Shown here piece by piece: positions 9,088-20,000 of a stretch of 64,000 nucleotides of DNA. Under the pieces are notes generated by a model. The model saw only the letters and a program-made list of their open reading frames with translations. It did not search any database and was not told the origin of the DNA. The stretch comes from Hanleya hanleyi (Eukaryota > Mollusca > Polyplacophora > Lepidopleurida > Hanleyidae), in contig JAVTVY010020589.1 in the NCBI GenBank assembly GCA_036873755.1, positions 1 to 64,000 on the forward strand, read 5' to 3'. The position numbers and the translations under genes are program-made. Numbering within the stretch: the first letter of the stretch is position 1; the number at the start of each line of letters is the position of its first letter.

Positions 9088-10352
9088 GCCAACAAGACTT
9101 GTTTGAATTCATCATCGTCTTTTCGTCCCTGGCGCACGTAGATGTACGTAATAATCTCTTCACGTGGAATTTTGGGAGGGCAGGCAGCTTCCACTGCCAG
9201 GGCAATTTGCGTCTCCGTCACCGTCTGTAGTGCCTCAGTGATGATGGCGTATGAGGGTACACTAGTGTCCATGCGAGGTCTGATCAGATCCAGGACTGTG
9301 TCGATGTACTTGTTATAAATATAGTCAGACACCTGGTAAGCCAGAGCTTGACGAATTGTACTTGCGAGACTCTGCAACTTCCGCCACGCCGTTAATTTCA
9401 AAGTGACACCCTGAGGACAAGGTACACGCTCTTGCGTATCTAACCGCATTTTCCATTTACGGATATGCACGAGGAGCTCATCGTTGAAATAGGCACAGCT
9501 CACAAAGATGTCGTCACCCACATGAAATTTCGCTTCGTCACTCCCCTGGTCGCGAATAACAGCATCGATGGCGTATTCAAGGGTCTCCAGTTTTTGCCAG
9601 GTGTCTAAGGTCATGGCAATATGCTTACCGGGTCTGTCGTTAAAGCCCGATGCATTAAAATGCACTTCTTCGTCTTTGACACTCACAGTTAAATAGGCTG
9701 AGAGCTCCCAAATGTCCGTGTGGGCTGCCTGGTAGGCTTGCTGGATAATGTTATTGATATCCTGCACAGACATAGGAAGTTGTACCTCTTGTTTCACAGG
9801 CACTTGCTGGGATATTGGCTGCTCAACCACTGACTCAGGTATTTCTAACGGTGTTAGTCGGGGGCGTTTGGATCGTCCAGCGCGTTTGGCAGGTGTACTC
9901 TCTGGGGTAGTGTGCGTACGTTTGCTAGCTGTACGCTCTTCGGTAGTGTCCATCACTAAGAAATCATCATCTACAAGGGGAATTTCAAGTAGATCTGCTA
10001 GTTCTCCATTTCCCGTCTTCTTGAGCGCCTCCACGAAGGCTAGAAATGCATAGGGGCCACGGCGCAGTAGACCGTCGATGAGAGCTCTGTTTTGTCGTGA
10101 AGGGGTATTCTCCGCCATGATATCTTCGACACCCTGTTTCAGGAGTATGTTATCGTCCATAAGCAGATCACATAATTCGGCCGCATGCTGCATCTCATCA
10201 ACGAGGCGAACACGGTTCTTTTGAAGCGTCACTAGGTCGGCTGAATTCATCATGACTATGGGCTCAGGCTGCTGAGTAACTGCTACCGTGTAAAAGTCTG
10301 GTGAATTTGCACTGGTAAAATGAAATATAGTCAAAGGTTCTCCACAGCTCAT
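9078..10352 (-). CDS. CARD and tandem PC4-like domain protein of virus-like element, 424 aa
   Basis: The first in-frame ATG is at 10352, in a weak context (T at -3); M34 at 10253 has G at -3 and lies just before the first domain. Residues about 36-123 read as a caspase recruitment domain: LQKNRVRLVDEM, LCDLLMDDNILL, VEDIMAE, SRQNRALIDGLLRRGPYAFL, ALKKTGNGELADLL. A basic stretch at 144-166 (KRTHTTPE, AKRAGRSKRPRL) looks like a bipartite nuclear signal, and VKQE at 186-189 fits a SUMO site. Two PC4/p15-like modules follow: about 215-268 (LTVSVKDEEVHF, DRPGKHIAMTLDTWQKL) and about 276-338 (IFVSCAYFNDELLVHIRKWKM, GVTLKLTAWRKL). The last 85 residues are unassigned. CARDs bind other CARDs in caspase, adaptor or inflammasome signalling; PC4 binds single-stranded DNA and aids transcription. 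The fusion is not one I know. Confidence 0.7.
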   Translation of the reverse strand: MSCGEPLTIFHFTSANSPDFYTVAVTQQPEPIVMMNSADLVTLQKNRVRLVDEMQHAAELCDLLMDDNILLKQGVEDIMAENTPSRQNRALIDGLLRRGPYAFLAFVEALKKTGNGELADLLEIPLVDDDFLVMDTTEERTASKRTHTTPESTPAKRAGRSKRPRLTPLEIPESVVEQPISQQVPVKQEVQLPMSVQDINNIIQQAYQAAHTDIWELSAYLTVSVKDEEVHFNASGFNDRPGKHIAMTLDTWQKLETLEYAIDAVIRDQGSDEAKFHVGDDIFVSCAYFNDELLVHIRKWKMRLDTQERVPCPQGVTLKLTAWRKLQSLASTIRQALAYQVSDYIYNKYIDTVLDLIRPRMDTSVPSYAIITEALQTVTETQIALAVEAACPPKIPREEIITYIYVRQGRKDDDEFKQVLLANY

Positions 10353-10377
10353 ACAAGTAGGCAAGCAGGCTGGATGA

Positions 10378-10444
10378 CTGGCTAAAGGTGAAGCAAGCAG
10401 GCAGGCAGGCAGGCAGGGAGGCAGGCAGGCAGGCTGGTCAGGTC
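10378..10444. repeat. CAGG microsatellite in the 5' leader
   Basis: Imperfect (GCAGGCAG)n with one GGGAGG interruption, then GGTCAGGTCAGG. It lies between the TATA box and start of the CARD-PC4 gene. Confidence 0.8.
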
Positions 10445-10506
10445 AGGTAAGTCAGAGTGCTACGCAAGGTAGTGCAATGAATACACCCTTTCCCTAAAAA
10501 TCGACT

Positions 10507-10515
10507 CCTTTTATA
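10507..10515 (-). promoter_or_regulatory. TATA box of CARD-PC4 gene
   Basis: Minus-strand TATAAAAGG, just downstream (in gene direction) of the last unit of the 36-bp array. It predicts a transcription start near 10480 and a leader of about 130 bases to the ATG at 10352. Confidence 0.6.
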
Positions 10516-10529
10516 CGTTTTTCTACAAG

Positions 10530-11213
10530 CCGCCATCTTGAAACCCACCACCCACCAACCACATGCCGCCATCTTGAATCCCACCACCCACCAACCACAT
10601 GCCGCCATCTTGAATCCCACCACCCACCAACCACATGCCGCCATCTTGAATCCCACCACCCACCAGCCACATGCCGCCATCTTGAATCCCACCACCCACC
10701 AACCACATGCCGCCATCTTGAATCCCACCACCCACCAACCACATGCCGCCATCTTGAATCCCACCACCCACCAACCACATGCCGCCATCTTGAATCCCAC
10801 CACCCACCAACCACATGCCGCCATCTTGAATCCCACCACCCACCAACCACATGCCGCCATCTTGAATCCCACCACCCACCAACCACATGCCGCCATCTTG
10901 AATCCCACCACCCACCAACCACATGCCGCCATCTTGAATCCCACCACCCACCAACCACATGCCGCCATCTTGAATCCCACCACCCACCAACCACATGCCG
11001 CCATCTTGAATCCCACCACCCACCAACCACATGCCGCCATCTTGAATCCCACCACCCACCAACCACATGCCGCCATCTTGAATCCCACCACCCACCAACC
11101 ACATGCCGCCATCTTGAATCCCACCACCCACCAACCACATGCCGCCATCTTGAATCCCACCACCCACCATCCACATGCCGCCATCTTGAATCCCACCACC
11201 CACCATCCACACA
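10530..11213 (-). promoter_or_regulatory. 36-bp tandem array, 19 units, each with a YY1 core
   Basis: Nineteen units start every 36 bases from 10530 to 11178. Each has GCCGCCATCTTGA on the plus strand, so CAAGATGGCGGC on the strand of the CARD-PC4 gene, plus CCACCCACCAACC. Units are nearly identical; the two farthest from the gene read CCATCC like the RING-gene units. Because 36 is a multiple of 3, several frames are open through it; those frames are artefacts. Confidence 0.85.
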
Positions 11214-11216
11214 CCC

Positions 11217-11280
11217 CACGTGACCACAATACTCGCTTCTGATTGGCTGATGCGTGACGTAACAAAGGTCATATGCAAAT
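11217..11280. promoter_or_regulatory. Enhancer-like cluster beyond the array
   Basis: Within 64 bases lie an E-box CACGTG (11217-11222), an inverted CCAAT box in GATTGGCTGA (11241-11250), a CRE-like TGACGTAA (11255-11262) and a perfect octamer ATGCAAAT (11273-11280). They sit upstream of the CARD-PC4 gene beyond its array. Confidence 0.45.
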
Positions 11281-11463
11281 TTCTGAGGTCAATAGGACTC
11301 AATTTACGCTTTGTATACTACTCTTCTAATAACCGTACATGGTCATCTACTTACCATAATAATGGGGCACATGGACAGGTCAGGAAGAACATAAACAACG
11401 ATAGATGTACACATTTCTCGTCTATTTTCTTTTGAAATAAAGTGTCAATGAACCAAAAACCAT

Positions 11464-11687
11464 CATTTCTTTGTGGCGATTTCGTACTCAACCAATTGCA
11501 ATACGCATTTGGTGCTGTTCAGGGCGCTAAACTTGAAATTCAGTCGTCAATATCATTTTGATAGGTTGGGCACGGGGCCAGGAAGAGCGGACAGGAAGCC
11601 GTTTAACTTCTCACCGTACGGATGTAGTTGTGCATTACAGAAGAGTTCCATATTGAACTGGCCGAAACTCACGAAATGATCCATCCG
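11464..11687 (-). pseudogene. Possible degenerate coding segment
   Basis: From an ATG at about 11687 the minus strand reads 43 codons (MDHFVSFGQFNMELF, PYGEKLNGFLSALPGP), two close stops, then about 27 more open codons in the same frame (RLNFKFSALNSTKCVLQLVEYE). The composition looks protein-like and the stops look like decay. No family recognised; it could be a remnant of another gene of the virus-like element. Confidence 0.25.
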
Positions 11688-12560
11688 TTTTCCTTTTCAC
11701 AAATACAAATGGAAAGCAGAACTTCCAATCATTACAACAGTATTACTATAATAAGTTTCACATCAGCAAAATTTCAAATCAGATTAATACTTAATCATTT
11801 ATCAAGCAGTTTTTTGCGAAGAAATTACATAAATAAAAATATTCGAAAAATCTGACTGAAAAATCGACCAAATCTGTTTTTAAATGGCGTCACTGTGACG
11901 TCATCAAGGTGGCCATGTTGTTGTTTTTTTTACATTTTCTTGTAGAGCTTGACCCAAGGGTATAATGTGATAGGTTTCAGCCCCCTATCTCAAGAGGTAA
12001 GAAAAAAATGACGGAAGAGGCATTAAGGGGGCCGAAATGACCCCCGCCCAGACCGTACATAAGACCGGTACAGTTCCAAAAAAGCCCAGGCCAGATAGGA
12101 TTAATTTTGAGAAGTTTCAGGTTATTGTGATGGAAATGCATTCACACCATGGCAATACCAGAAATTAAAGAGGGGCCAGTTCCACGCGTTCGACATAGAA
12201 TGCATTATTGATTAGACTTTCATTAACTTTCACTAACCTTAGAAAAACATATGTTGTTAAAATTATGGATAGGGATAACAGAGCATATATTAAACGCCTC
12301 ATTTGACATTCTCTCTTACTATGCATAGTTTAGAGTTCAAAGTGCTCGTAATAACAGATTTGCACATGTTTTTCTACATATCTGAAGAAATAATTGCTAC
12401 TCTCTTCGAACAACCAACCGCGGACCGCGGACTAACTTTACTAACTCCACGTTTTTCTCAGTGGAATAAATATGTCAAACTCTTCTCATGTGAGGTGATC
12501 ATTACAATGACGTTTTACAATGAGAAGTAAATGTTCAGTAAAAGATCATATATCCAGCAC
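11688..12560. other. Gene-free stretch at the right flank of the virus-like segment
   Basis: A perfect CRE palindrome TGACGTCA lies at 11896-11903 beside AAATGGCGTCAC. No ORF or clear element terminus was seen, so the right boundary of the mobile segment is undefined. Confidence 0.4.
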
Positions 12561-15300
12561 CAATTCCGGTTACCGATTGCACACAGAATTGAGACGAAGG
12601 TGGAATAGATATATCACCTTCACAGTCAAAGCAGGGCGGTAATTCTCTATGACAACGGAAACTTACTGTCGACGATCGTCTGTCTGGAATAATGTACGAG
12701 TTCTAACCTGATTTTATATCGCTTGATCAATTATTCCTTGCCATCCGATTGTTCCTTCGCCGTCAATGATGGAAACAAATCTTTTTATTATATCATCATT
12801 TTGAGATATAACCAACGGTAAATCGGAGTATAAAAAAAATCAGAAGTATTTCAAAATGTCCAGACACACACACACATAGTTCTAATCAGTGCGGGAGAAC
12901 ATTTGCGGAAGTCTGCCGAGAATACTATAAATCAATTGAGAAAAAGACAGGTAGTCGACTTCCCAATTACCCCTTATCTCTGTTATATGAAGGGTCATTA
13001 CACAAATCCTCCTAGCGCGAATTGGGATAGAAGAACGGAAACTCGCCACGACAGAGATGGAGATAACAGCGAAGAATCAGACCTAATAAGCACCCAAATT
13101 TGTGTAGAAAGCCACCGCAAGCCCTTGACTCGGACTCGATCTACCGTGTTAACTCTCAGAGAAACATTTGTCTTACACATCGGTTGAAGAGCACGACAGT
13201 GGTAAGATAACAAACCCCAACAATATTACTTGAGAAATGATTCGATCACCGATTCACTGCTAAATCTCAATGGCTTTAGCTACAATTTCCAGTTGATTTC
13301 ACACAGCTTTTTGTGTTAGTTCTCCACTTATTCTGTGGAGGTCCGTCCGTAGCATCAAGCTTTATACCAGGTTTACACAAAGAGTGTTCATTGTAGATTA
13401 GGTTATTCCCTTTTCAGATATGTGCAGTAAAGTGCATTCCAATGGATTTGTCATCACACGGAAATGGCAGACGACAGTTTGGATGCTCTTGCGAGAATTT
13501 CGAGGTAGAAGTGATGTCGTCTCAACAGAAATTGGTTTTTGTCCCGACTTCGGCGATCAGTTTGTTTCCAGGCTTAATGTAATCGTGAAGGGGAAGGACA
13601 CATGGCGCAAACCACGTTTTTTTTCAGTGTACGCCAGTGTAAACGTTGTATGACGAATCAGTTTGCTTATCAACGGTTTCACGTTTGTAACACAAATGGG
13701 TCGCGGTATCAATTGCGTCGTTTGACAATTCTCTTGGTTGAGCACGTCCTCAAGCAGGAGAAAAAATCGACACCGTAAAATTACGATTGAATTATTCATT
13801 GTAAGTAACACACTATTCATTACAATTAACAAAGTCCAATTTTCCTCGCACCTTTCGGAAGATTTGACAAAACTCGCAATAGGAACTCGAGTGAGTGAGT
13901 GAGTGAGTAGAATTTAACGTCGCTTTCAACAATATTTCAGCTATATCACGACGAACCAACTAAGCACCACCCAGCCAAGTTGCGTTCCTGCTACTTCAAA
14001 GAAGAAATCTTTGAAGCAGCATGGAACCAGACACCCTCCATCAACACTAAAAGATGTTTTATGAACATTGAACTTGAGTACATTGTATATGAATGCCAGA
14101 TTGCCGCGATGAAACCACGATCGGTTTTGGGTGGTCACCGTGGATGATTCAGAATTTCTGCCAATGATATTCTGTCGAGCATCAGAACTGAGATATCAGA
14201 CAGGGTGGAAAAAGCACGAAGCTCAAGCATATCCATGCGTTGATGGTAGTTCGTTTGTTACCAGCATATACAGCTGAGTATTTCAATATTGACTGAACGC
14301 CAATGTCATCGGATCTCATGCATCGTATAGGTGATGGTGTATATAGTTACCCAGCGACACCTGTTTTAATCAACACGGAGAAATACAAGACGAGTCTGGT
14401 AGACAGGTTGGGGAAACAATACAAGCTTTAGAATTGTTAAGTTGAACAGTGACTCTCGCGGGAACCATGCATCTTTACTGGAGATTGTATTTGTTGGTAA
14501 AAATTATGGACATACCCGCCCGCATCATTTGGAAACTTTTATAGAAAATTTCTAGAGACGGGGAAACTTACCCCTGAGGATCAGTTTGCAGTGGAGTATT
14601 CCTTTAACAGCTAACACGTCCATCTTCGACCCAGGTGATGTTACGCTAGAAAAAAGTATTTTCTTCACTATTCTATTCATTACATGTATCGATTTCGAAA
14701 AGAATGGCGCCTTTATGTCGATTGTTGTCCAGTTGTATGGGACATCATTTGGGACTATTCACGCCATTAGCACGTTTTGTCTTTTGCTCTGATTGTCTTT
14801 TTGTATCTTTGAATCAAAAATTTTAAAGTCAAGTTCCAAATAGAGACGCTCTTTGAATTTACTGCGTTCGATGATGAAAGATATTTTACAAATAATTTTT
14901 AAACCTGGATAAAATGATTCAACGAACTGGAACTCCATATATGAGTTATACGGATTTGACTATTTGGTCACTCCACCTGGCAAAGAACTATATCTTGTGT
15001 TTGTTTATTTGTATATTGCATACCTGCTGTGGTTCATGAATAAGGTCCTTCGATTACAGACATGGGGATTCTTTTTTAACGACGGCTATCTGCTGGATCT
15101 GAGGCTTGTATATAGAACATACAAATGACGGTTCAAAAAGTCAAAGAATCTAGTTATTCCTGTCGTAACACTTCCATACAGATGCATGGAAAATGAAATC
15201 TAACTGACCGCCAAAACGGTTGAGGAATAAAACTCCAGTATATCGGATGGGTTCTCAATCAATCGCTGTAAGACATTGTAAATATCACAACACATGAGAA
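12560..15300. repeat. Family-A dispersed repeat, copy 1
   Basis: A non-coding repeat of roughly 2.7 kb. Diagnostic phrases shared with other copies are GACGATCGTCTGTCTGGAA, CCCAATTACCCCTTATCTC, AGATAACAAACCCCAACAAT and AATGGCGCCTTTATGTCG. No transposase or reverse transcriptase frame was found. It may be a non-autonomous element or part of a larger duplicated block. Confidence 0.7.
13888..13958 (+). repeat. GTGAGTGAG-type short interspersed repeat
   Basis: A GAGTGAGTGAGTGAGTAG start is followed by AATTTAACGTCGC and TTCAGCTATATCACGACG. It sits inside family-A copy 1 and is absent from copy 2 at the matching place near 16888, so it is a later insertion. Confidence 0.65.
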
Positions 15301-15439
15301 GAAACAGAGGAAACTTTCCTTGTGCTTTTCTTTTCCATCCGTCGACTTTCAATCGTTGAGCGCACAAGACTTGTCAAGACTGATATACTAACCATAACGA
15401 CTATATAGATCAGCACGCCAGGTCCTGGTATACATTATA

Positions 15440-17540
15440 CACCTGATGCGCATAATTAAGGCGAAAACTGAAGATATCTAACCTTCACAGTCAATAGGGT
15501 TATACTTCTCTACGACAAGTGCTAATTGCTCAAATATTTTCGCTATTGACGATCGTCTATCTGGGATAAATGACAAGATCTTGCCTCATAATTCCAGAAT
15601 ATCATAATTTATATCGCTTGCTGGGTTATTCTTGTTCTTTCGATTGTTCTTTTGCCAACAATGTTCGAGATGAATCTCTTTAATATATCCTCATTCTGAT
15701 ATATATCCAACGGTGAATAGAAGTAAAAAATCAGAACTATTTTAAAATGTCCAGGCACACACACAGATTTCGAATCAGTGGTTAAGAGGAATCCAACAGG
15801 ATATAGTCGACTTCTCAATTACCCCTTATCTCTCTTATATGAAGGGGCATTACACAAATCCTCCTAGCGCGATTTGGACAGAAGAACGGACACTCCACGA
15901 CAGAGATGGAGAAAACAACGAAGAATGAGACCTAATGAGCACCCAAATTTGTGTAGAAAGCCACCGCATGCCCTTGACTCGGACTCGGTCTACCATGTTA
16001 ACTTTCATAGAGAACTTAGACATCGGTAGAAGAGCACGACAGTGCACGCTTAAAACTAAAGCGTTGAAATAACCTTTTAAGGGTGTCCACAGTGACTGCT
16101 CTTATAAGTGTAATCCCTGTAGACACTCTTAAAGGGTTACTTCAACACTTTAGTTTTAAGCGTGTGGTAAGATAACAAACCCCAACAATATTACTTGAGA
16201 AATGGTTCGATCACCGATTCACTGTTAAATGTCAATGGCTTTAGCTACAGTTTCTGTTGATTTCCCCACAGCTTTTTGTGTTAGTTCTCCACAAGTGGAG
16301 GTCCGTCCTTATCATCTGGCTTTATCATAAATTGACAAGGAGTGTTCATTGTAGATTAGGTTATTGGCATTTTAGGTATGTGTAGTAAATTCCATTCCAA
16401 TAGATTTGTCATCGCACAGAAAAGGCAGACGACAGACTGGATGCTCTGGCGAGAATTTCGAGGAAGAAGCGATGTCGTCTCATCAGAAAAAGATTTTTGT
16501 CGCGACTTCGGCGATCTGTTTGTTTCCAAGCTGAATGCAATCCTGAGGGGAACGGACACATGGGGCAAACCATGGGTTTTCAGTGTATGCCGCTATACCA
16601 TATGCCCAGACAGCAGCCAGAACAACGTTGATATTTTGATTCTCTAAAACATTATATGACCTTCAGTTTGCTCATTAACGGTTTCTCGTTTGTAACACAA
16701 TTGGATCGCGGTATTAATTGCTTCTTTGACAATTCTCTTGGTTGAACACGCCCCCAAGCGGGTGAAAAAAATCCACACCGTAAAATTACGATTGAATTAT
16801 TCATTATAAGTAACCCTCTATTCATTATAACTAACAAAGTCCAATTTTCCCTCACACCTTTGGGAACATTCGACAAAACTTCCGATTGGAACTCAAGCGA
16901 TGTTCAGAAATCTCCACCTATACTCTATCTTAGTTTATTGATCCTTATTCTGGAACACGTATACCACTAACATTTGTTTTATGAATGCCACATTGTCGCG
17001 ATGAAACCAGAGTCGGTTTTGGGTGGTCACCGGGAAATGATTTAGAATTTCTTCTCAATGACATAATGTCGAACATCAAAATGGAGATATCAGACAGAGT
17101 GGAAAATTTATGGAGCTCAAGCAGATCCATGCGTTGATTGCAGTTCGTTTGTTACCGGCATGTACATATCTCAGTTGATTGTTATATTGAACGTCCAGGT
17201 CATCGAATCTCGTACATCATAGGCGAAGGTGTATAATTAATTATCGACACCTGTTTTAATCAACACGGAGGAATTAATGCCAAGTCTGATAGACATACTG
17301 AGGAAACACTATAAGATTTAGAATTGTTTAGTTGGACATTGCCTCTCGGGGAAAACGTCTTTACTGCAGAGTGTATTCGCTAGTAAAAATAAGACTTGCC
17401 AGTCCGCATCATGTGGAAACTTTCACAGGAAAAAACTTGCCCCTGAGGATCAGCTTGCAGTGGAGTTTTCCTTTAACAGATTAACAGGGCCATCTTTGAG
17501 CCCGGTGATGTAACGCTCGAAAATTGTGCCATCATTGAAA
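15440..17540. repeat. Family-A dispersed repeat, copy 2
   Basis: Matches copy 1 through most of its length at an offset of about 2.9 kb, so the two are a tandem pair. It ends earlier than copy 1, after a phrase near 17520 (TAACGCTCGAAAATTGTG). Confidence 0.7.
16045..16164. mobile_element. 120-bp MITE with long terminal inverted repeats
   Basis: Begins CACGCTTAAAACTAAAG and ends with its inverse. The arms of about 43 bases differ at only four positions. The matching site in copy 1 (CAGTGGTAAG at 13197-13206) is empty, giving a TG target duplication at 16043-16044 and 16165-16166. A diverged part of the same arm (TTTTAAAAGGGTTACTTCA) appears near 35009 and 44415. Confidence 0.85.
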
Positions 17541-18400
17541 TCTATTTAGCCTACTTAAGAAATAAGGTTTCATAAGCGTGCTCAGCGATCAATAGATTTC
17601 AATGTTGCTATCGTCAAATCGTATAACTCAGAGAGTCTCAGCTGGTTGAATCATTATACAGGTTTAGAAAATCTTTCATCAATAATGCAGTAATCCATAG
17701 GTCGTCTTGTATAGATAGATATTCTATTGAGCATGCTATGATAACATTATTTCTATTCTATAAGCACTACTTAAATTGATTATCAACAAGGATTAGAACA
17801 AAAGATTGAAAAAATATTGTAAAAAAAATGGCCAACTCCCTCTCCCATTTCAACGTTTGCTGAAACGTTCCCGACAGTGTCAGTGAGCGAGTGTATGTGG
17901 TCTCTTATTGGGGATTATTCTGCTCCCTTTGACAGACTGTGTGAAACATAGATTGATATAGGTCTGTTCGTGTAGCTTTGTTAATCACTTTCACGATGGA
18001 AACAGCAGTTAAACTTGGGATGGTAATTCGCCCTTGCCCTAAAATATAAACGTTTCCACACTAACCGTGCGTCAAATAACCACTGAGCACGCCTATGAAA
18101 GCATTATTTCTATTCTATAGCAGTAGTTAAATTAATATCAACAAATATTGGAACGAAAGATTGAAAAATGCTGTAAAATTTGGCATTGGCTACCTCTGCC
18201 GCACCTTGCTATGTATTTTAACCACACCCCTCCCCCCCCCCCCACCCCCACCCCGCGTATCAACTGGCAAGGTGCCAATCTCAATGGCTGAGTGTAGGTG
18301 GTCTCTTATTGGGAAGGGGTTCTGCCACTTGCGACAGACTGTGAAACATTGATATAGGTCTATTTGTGTCTCTTTGTCAATAAATTTCATGATGGAAACA
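17541..18400. repeat. About 350-bp tandem duplication, otherwise gene-free
   Basis: The block from about 17730 to 18010 matches about 18088 to 18400 (TTATTTCTATTCTATA, GGTGGTCTCTTATTGGG or GTGGTCTCTTATTGGGG, CATTGATATAGGTCT). A C-rich run with C12 at about 18230 lies in the second copy. Confidence 0.65.
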
Positions 18401-20000
18401 ACACGTCAGACAATAATCGACTTCCCAATTACCCCTTATTCCTCTTATATAAAGAGTCATTATACAAATTCTTTTAGCGCGCATTTGGACAGAATGCGGA
18501 AAACCGCCACGACAGAGATGCAGATAACAACGAAGAATCAGAACTAATGAGCACCCACATTTGTGTAGAAAACCATCGCATGCTCTCCGCTCGGTTGCTA
18601 TCAACCGTGGTAACACTCAGGTTGAACAATTATCGTAGACATCGGTTGAATAGCTTGTCCGTAAAAAGACAACAAACCCCCGGTTGGTTGTCTTTCTCTG
18701 CCTCGAGGTGACTCTCACGCCGTCGGGTATTGGGACAGGCACACCCAATCCAATCCGGTACGGATCAAACCGTGACGTCATCGGTGTACGACCCCTGTTC
18801 AACTGTATGTTCTAAGAATAGAACCACCACTGAGTTTTGGGAAAAGGTCGCCGAATACCTGTCGTCACATCCACCGGGGTGAAGGATTATGGGTACTAGT
18901 CAGAACAAACCCCAACAATTTCGAAAAAGATTAAAAAAGAACAGTTGAAAGTGAATAGATCATACACAACCTTTTGTTTTAGATCTACTCTGGTTTTGTG
19001 GTGCGCGGAGCCATATTCAACTGCAAAAATACCGACTAATAATGCAAATATCAATTTTAGTTTACCTTTAACAATGGATGGATGTCTTTACCTTAAGGTT
19101 TGCCGTAAATTCACAAAGTAAGTGTCCATCGCAGACTAGTCATTCAAGATATGTGTAGTTACATTTATTGCGATTGGGTTTTCTATGCACAGAAAATCCA
19201 GAAGAAAAATTGGATGCACGATTGGTTGTTGAGTTACGTGGACGATCGTAATTCCTTTGATCGCGTTATTTCTCATGTTCTCCAATGAAGAACAAATGGC
19301 CCGACTTCAGCAGTGACAATATCGAGAAAACAATAAAAAATGTGATATCGACCATATCAAGAAAAAGAAGAAAACTATTGCAGGATCTGCTCTGGCAACA
19401 AGTGTTCATGCGCAGTTAAACGCTTCAACGAATACACACCATGCAGAATAAGCATTATACACACTCCCCATTTAAACTCCGCCGCCCATCAGTTTCGAAG
19501 ATATTACTAGTTTCAGTGTACAGTGTACGCAGGTACAACATATAGACAAAATGGGAACTACAACTCACGTGTGTTGTGTCAGCATCACGATGCGCCTGCC
19601 TCATATTACCCATAAGAAGCTTACTATGAGCATGGAAGGACTGTAGGCTATTGACAACAGAGTGGTCCTTTCTGGGTCGATTCTCGTTTGAAACACGACT
19701 GGGTTGCGATATCCATTGCTTTCTTGCCGAAAATTGAGTTAATTGAACACGTCAACCAGCCGGAAAAAGCGCCCAAAATTTGCAACTGCCATTGTACTTT
19801 TCATTTTCAGTAACAAAGTGAAATATTCCCTTCTACCCTTAACAAAATTTGAGAAAACTTGCGACTGAACCTCGAACGCTATTCGCAAACACGTGCTCTT
19901 ATGTTAGTTCCATAATGTGACGAGTACGCTTGTCCTCAAATACTAATAAGGTCATCACAGTACTAGCAGCCTGATTCGTAAAAAGTGATTAGTTTGTTGA
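18401..20000. repeat. Family-A dispersed repeat, diverged copy with an insertion
   Basis: Shares CCCAATTACCCCTTATTCC, the GCGCGCATTTGGACAGAA phrase and AAGATATGTGTAGTT with the other copies. No coding frame. Confidence 0.55.
18681..18903. mobile_element. SINE-like insertion with 10-bp target duplication
   Basis: A 223-bp block is flanked by AACAAACCCC on both sides (18671-18680 and 18904-18913), and the other family-A copies have the uninterrupted site. GATCAAACC inside fits the pol III B-box consensus, but no clear A-box or tRNA fold was found, so SINE is only a guess. Confidence 0.5.

Noticed and set aside
10438..11302. Long repetitive open frames on both strands (up to 275 codons) across the 36-bp array
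   Set aside because: A 36-bp unit without stops is open in several frames at once. No signal peptide or non-repeat domain supports a protein.
12903..13653. Short open frames inside family-A copies as genes
   Set aside because: Frames differ between copies and are interrupted by indels, so there is no sign of protein conservation.
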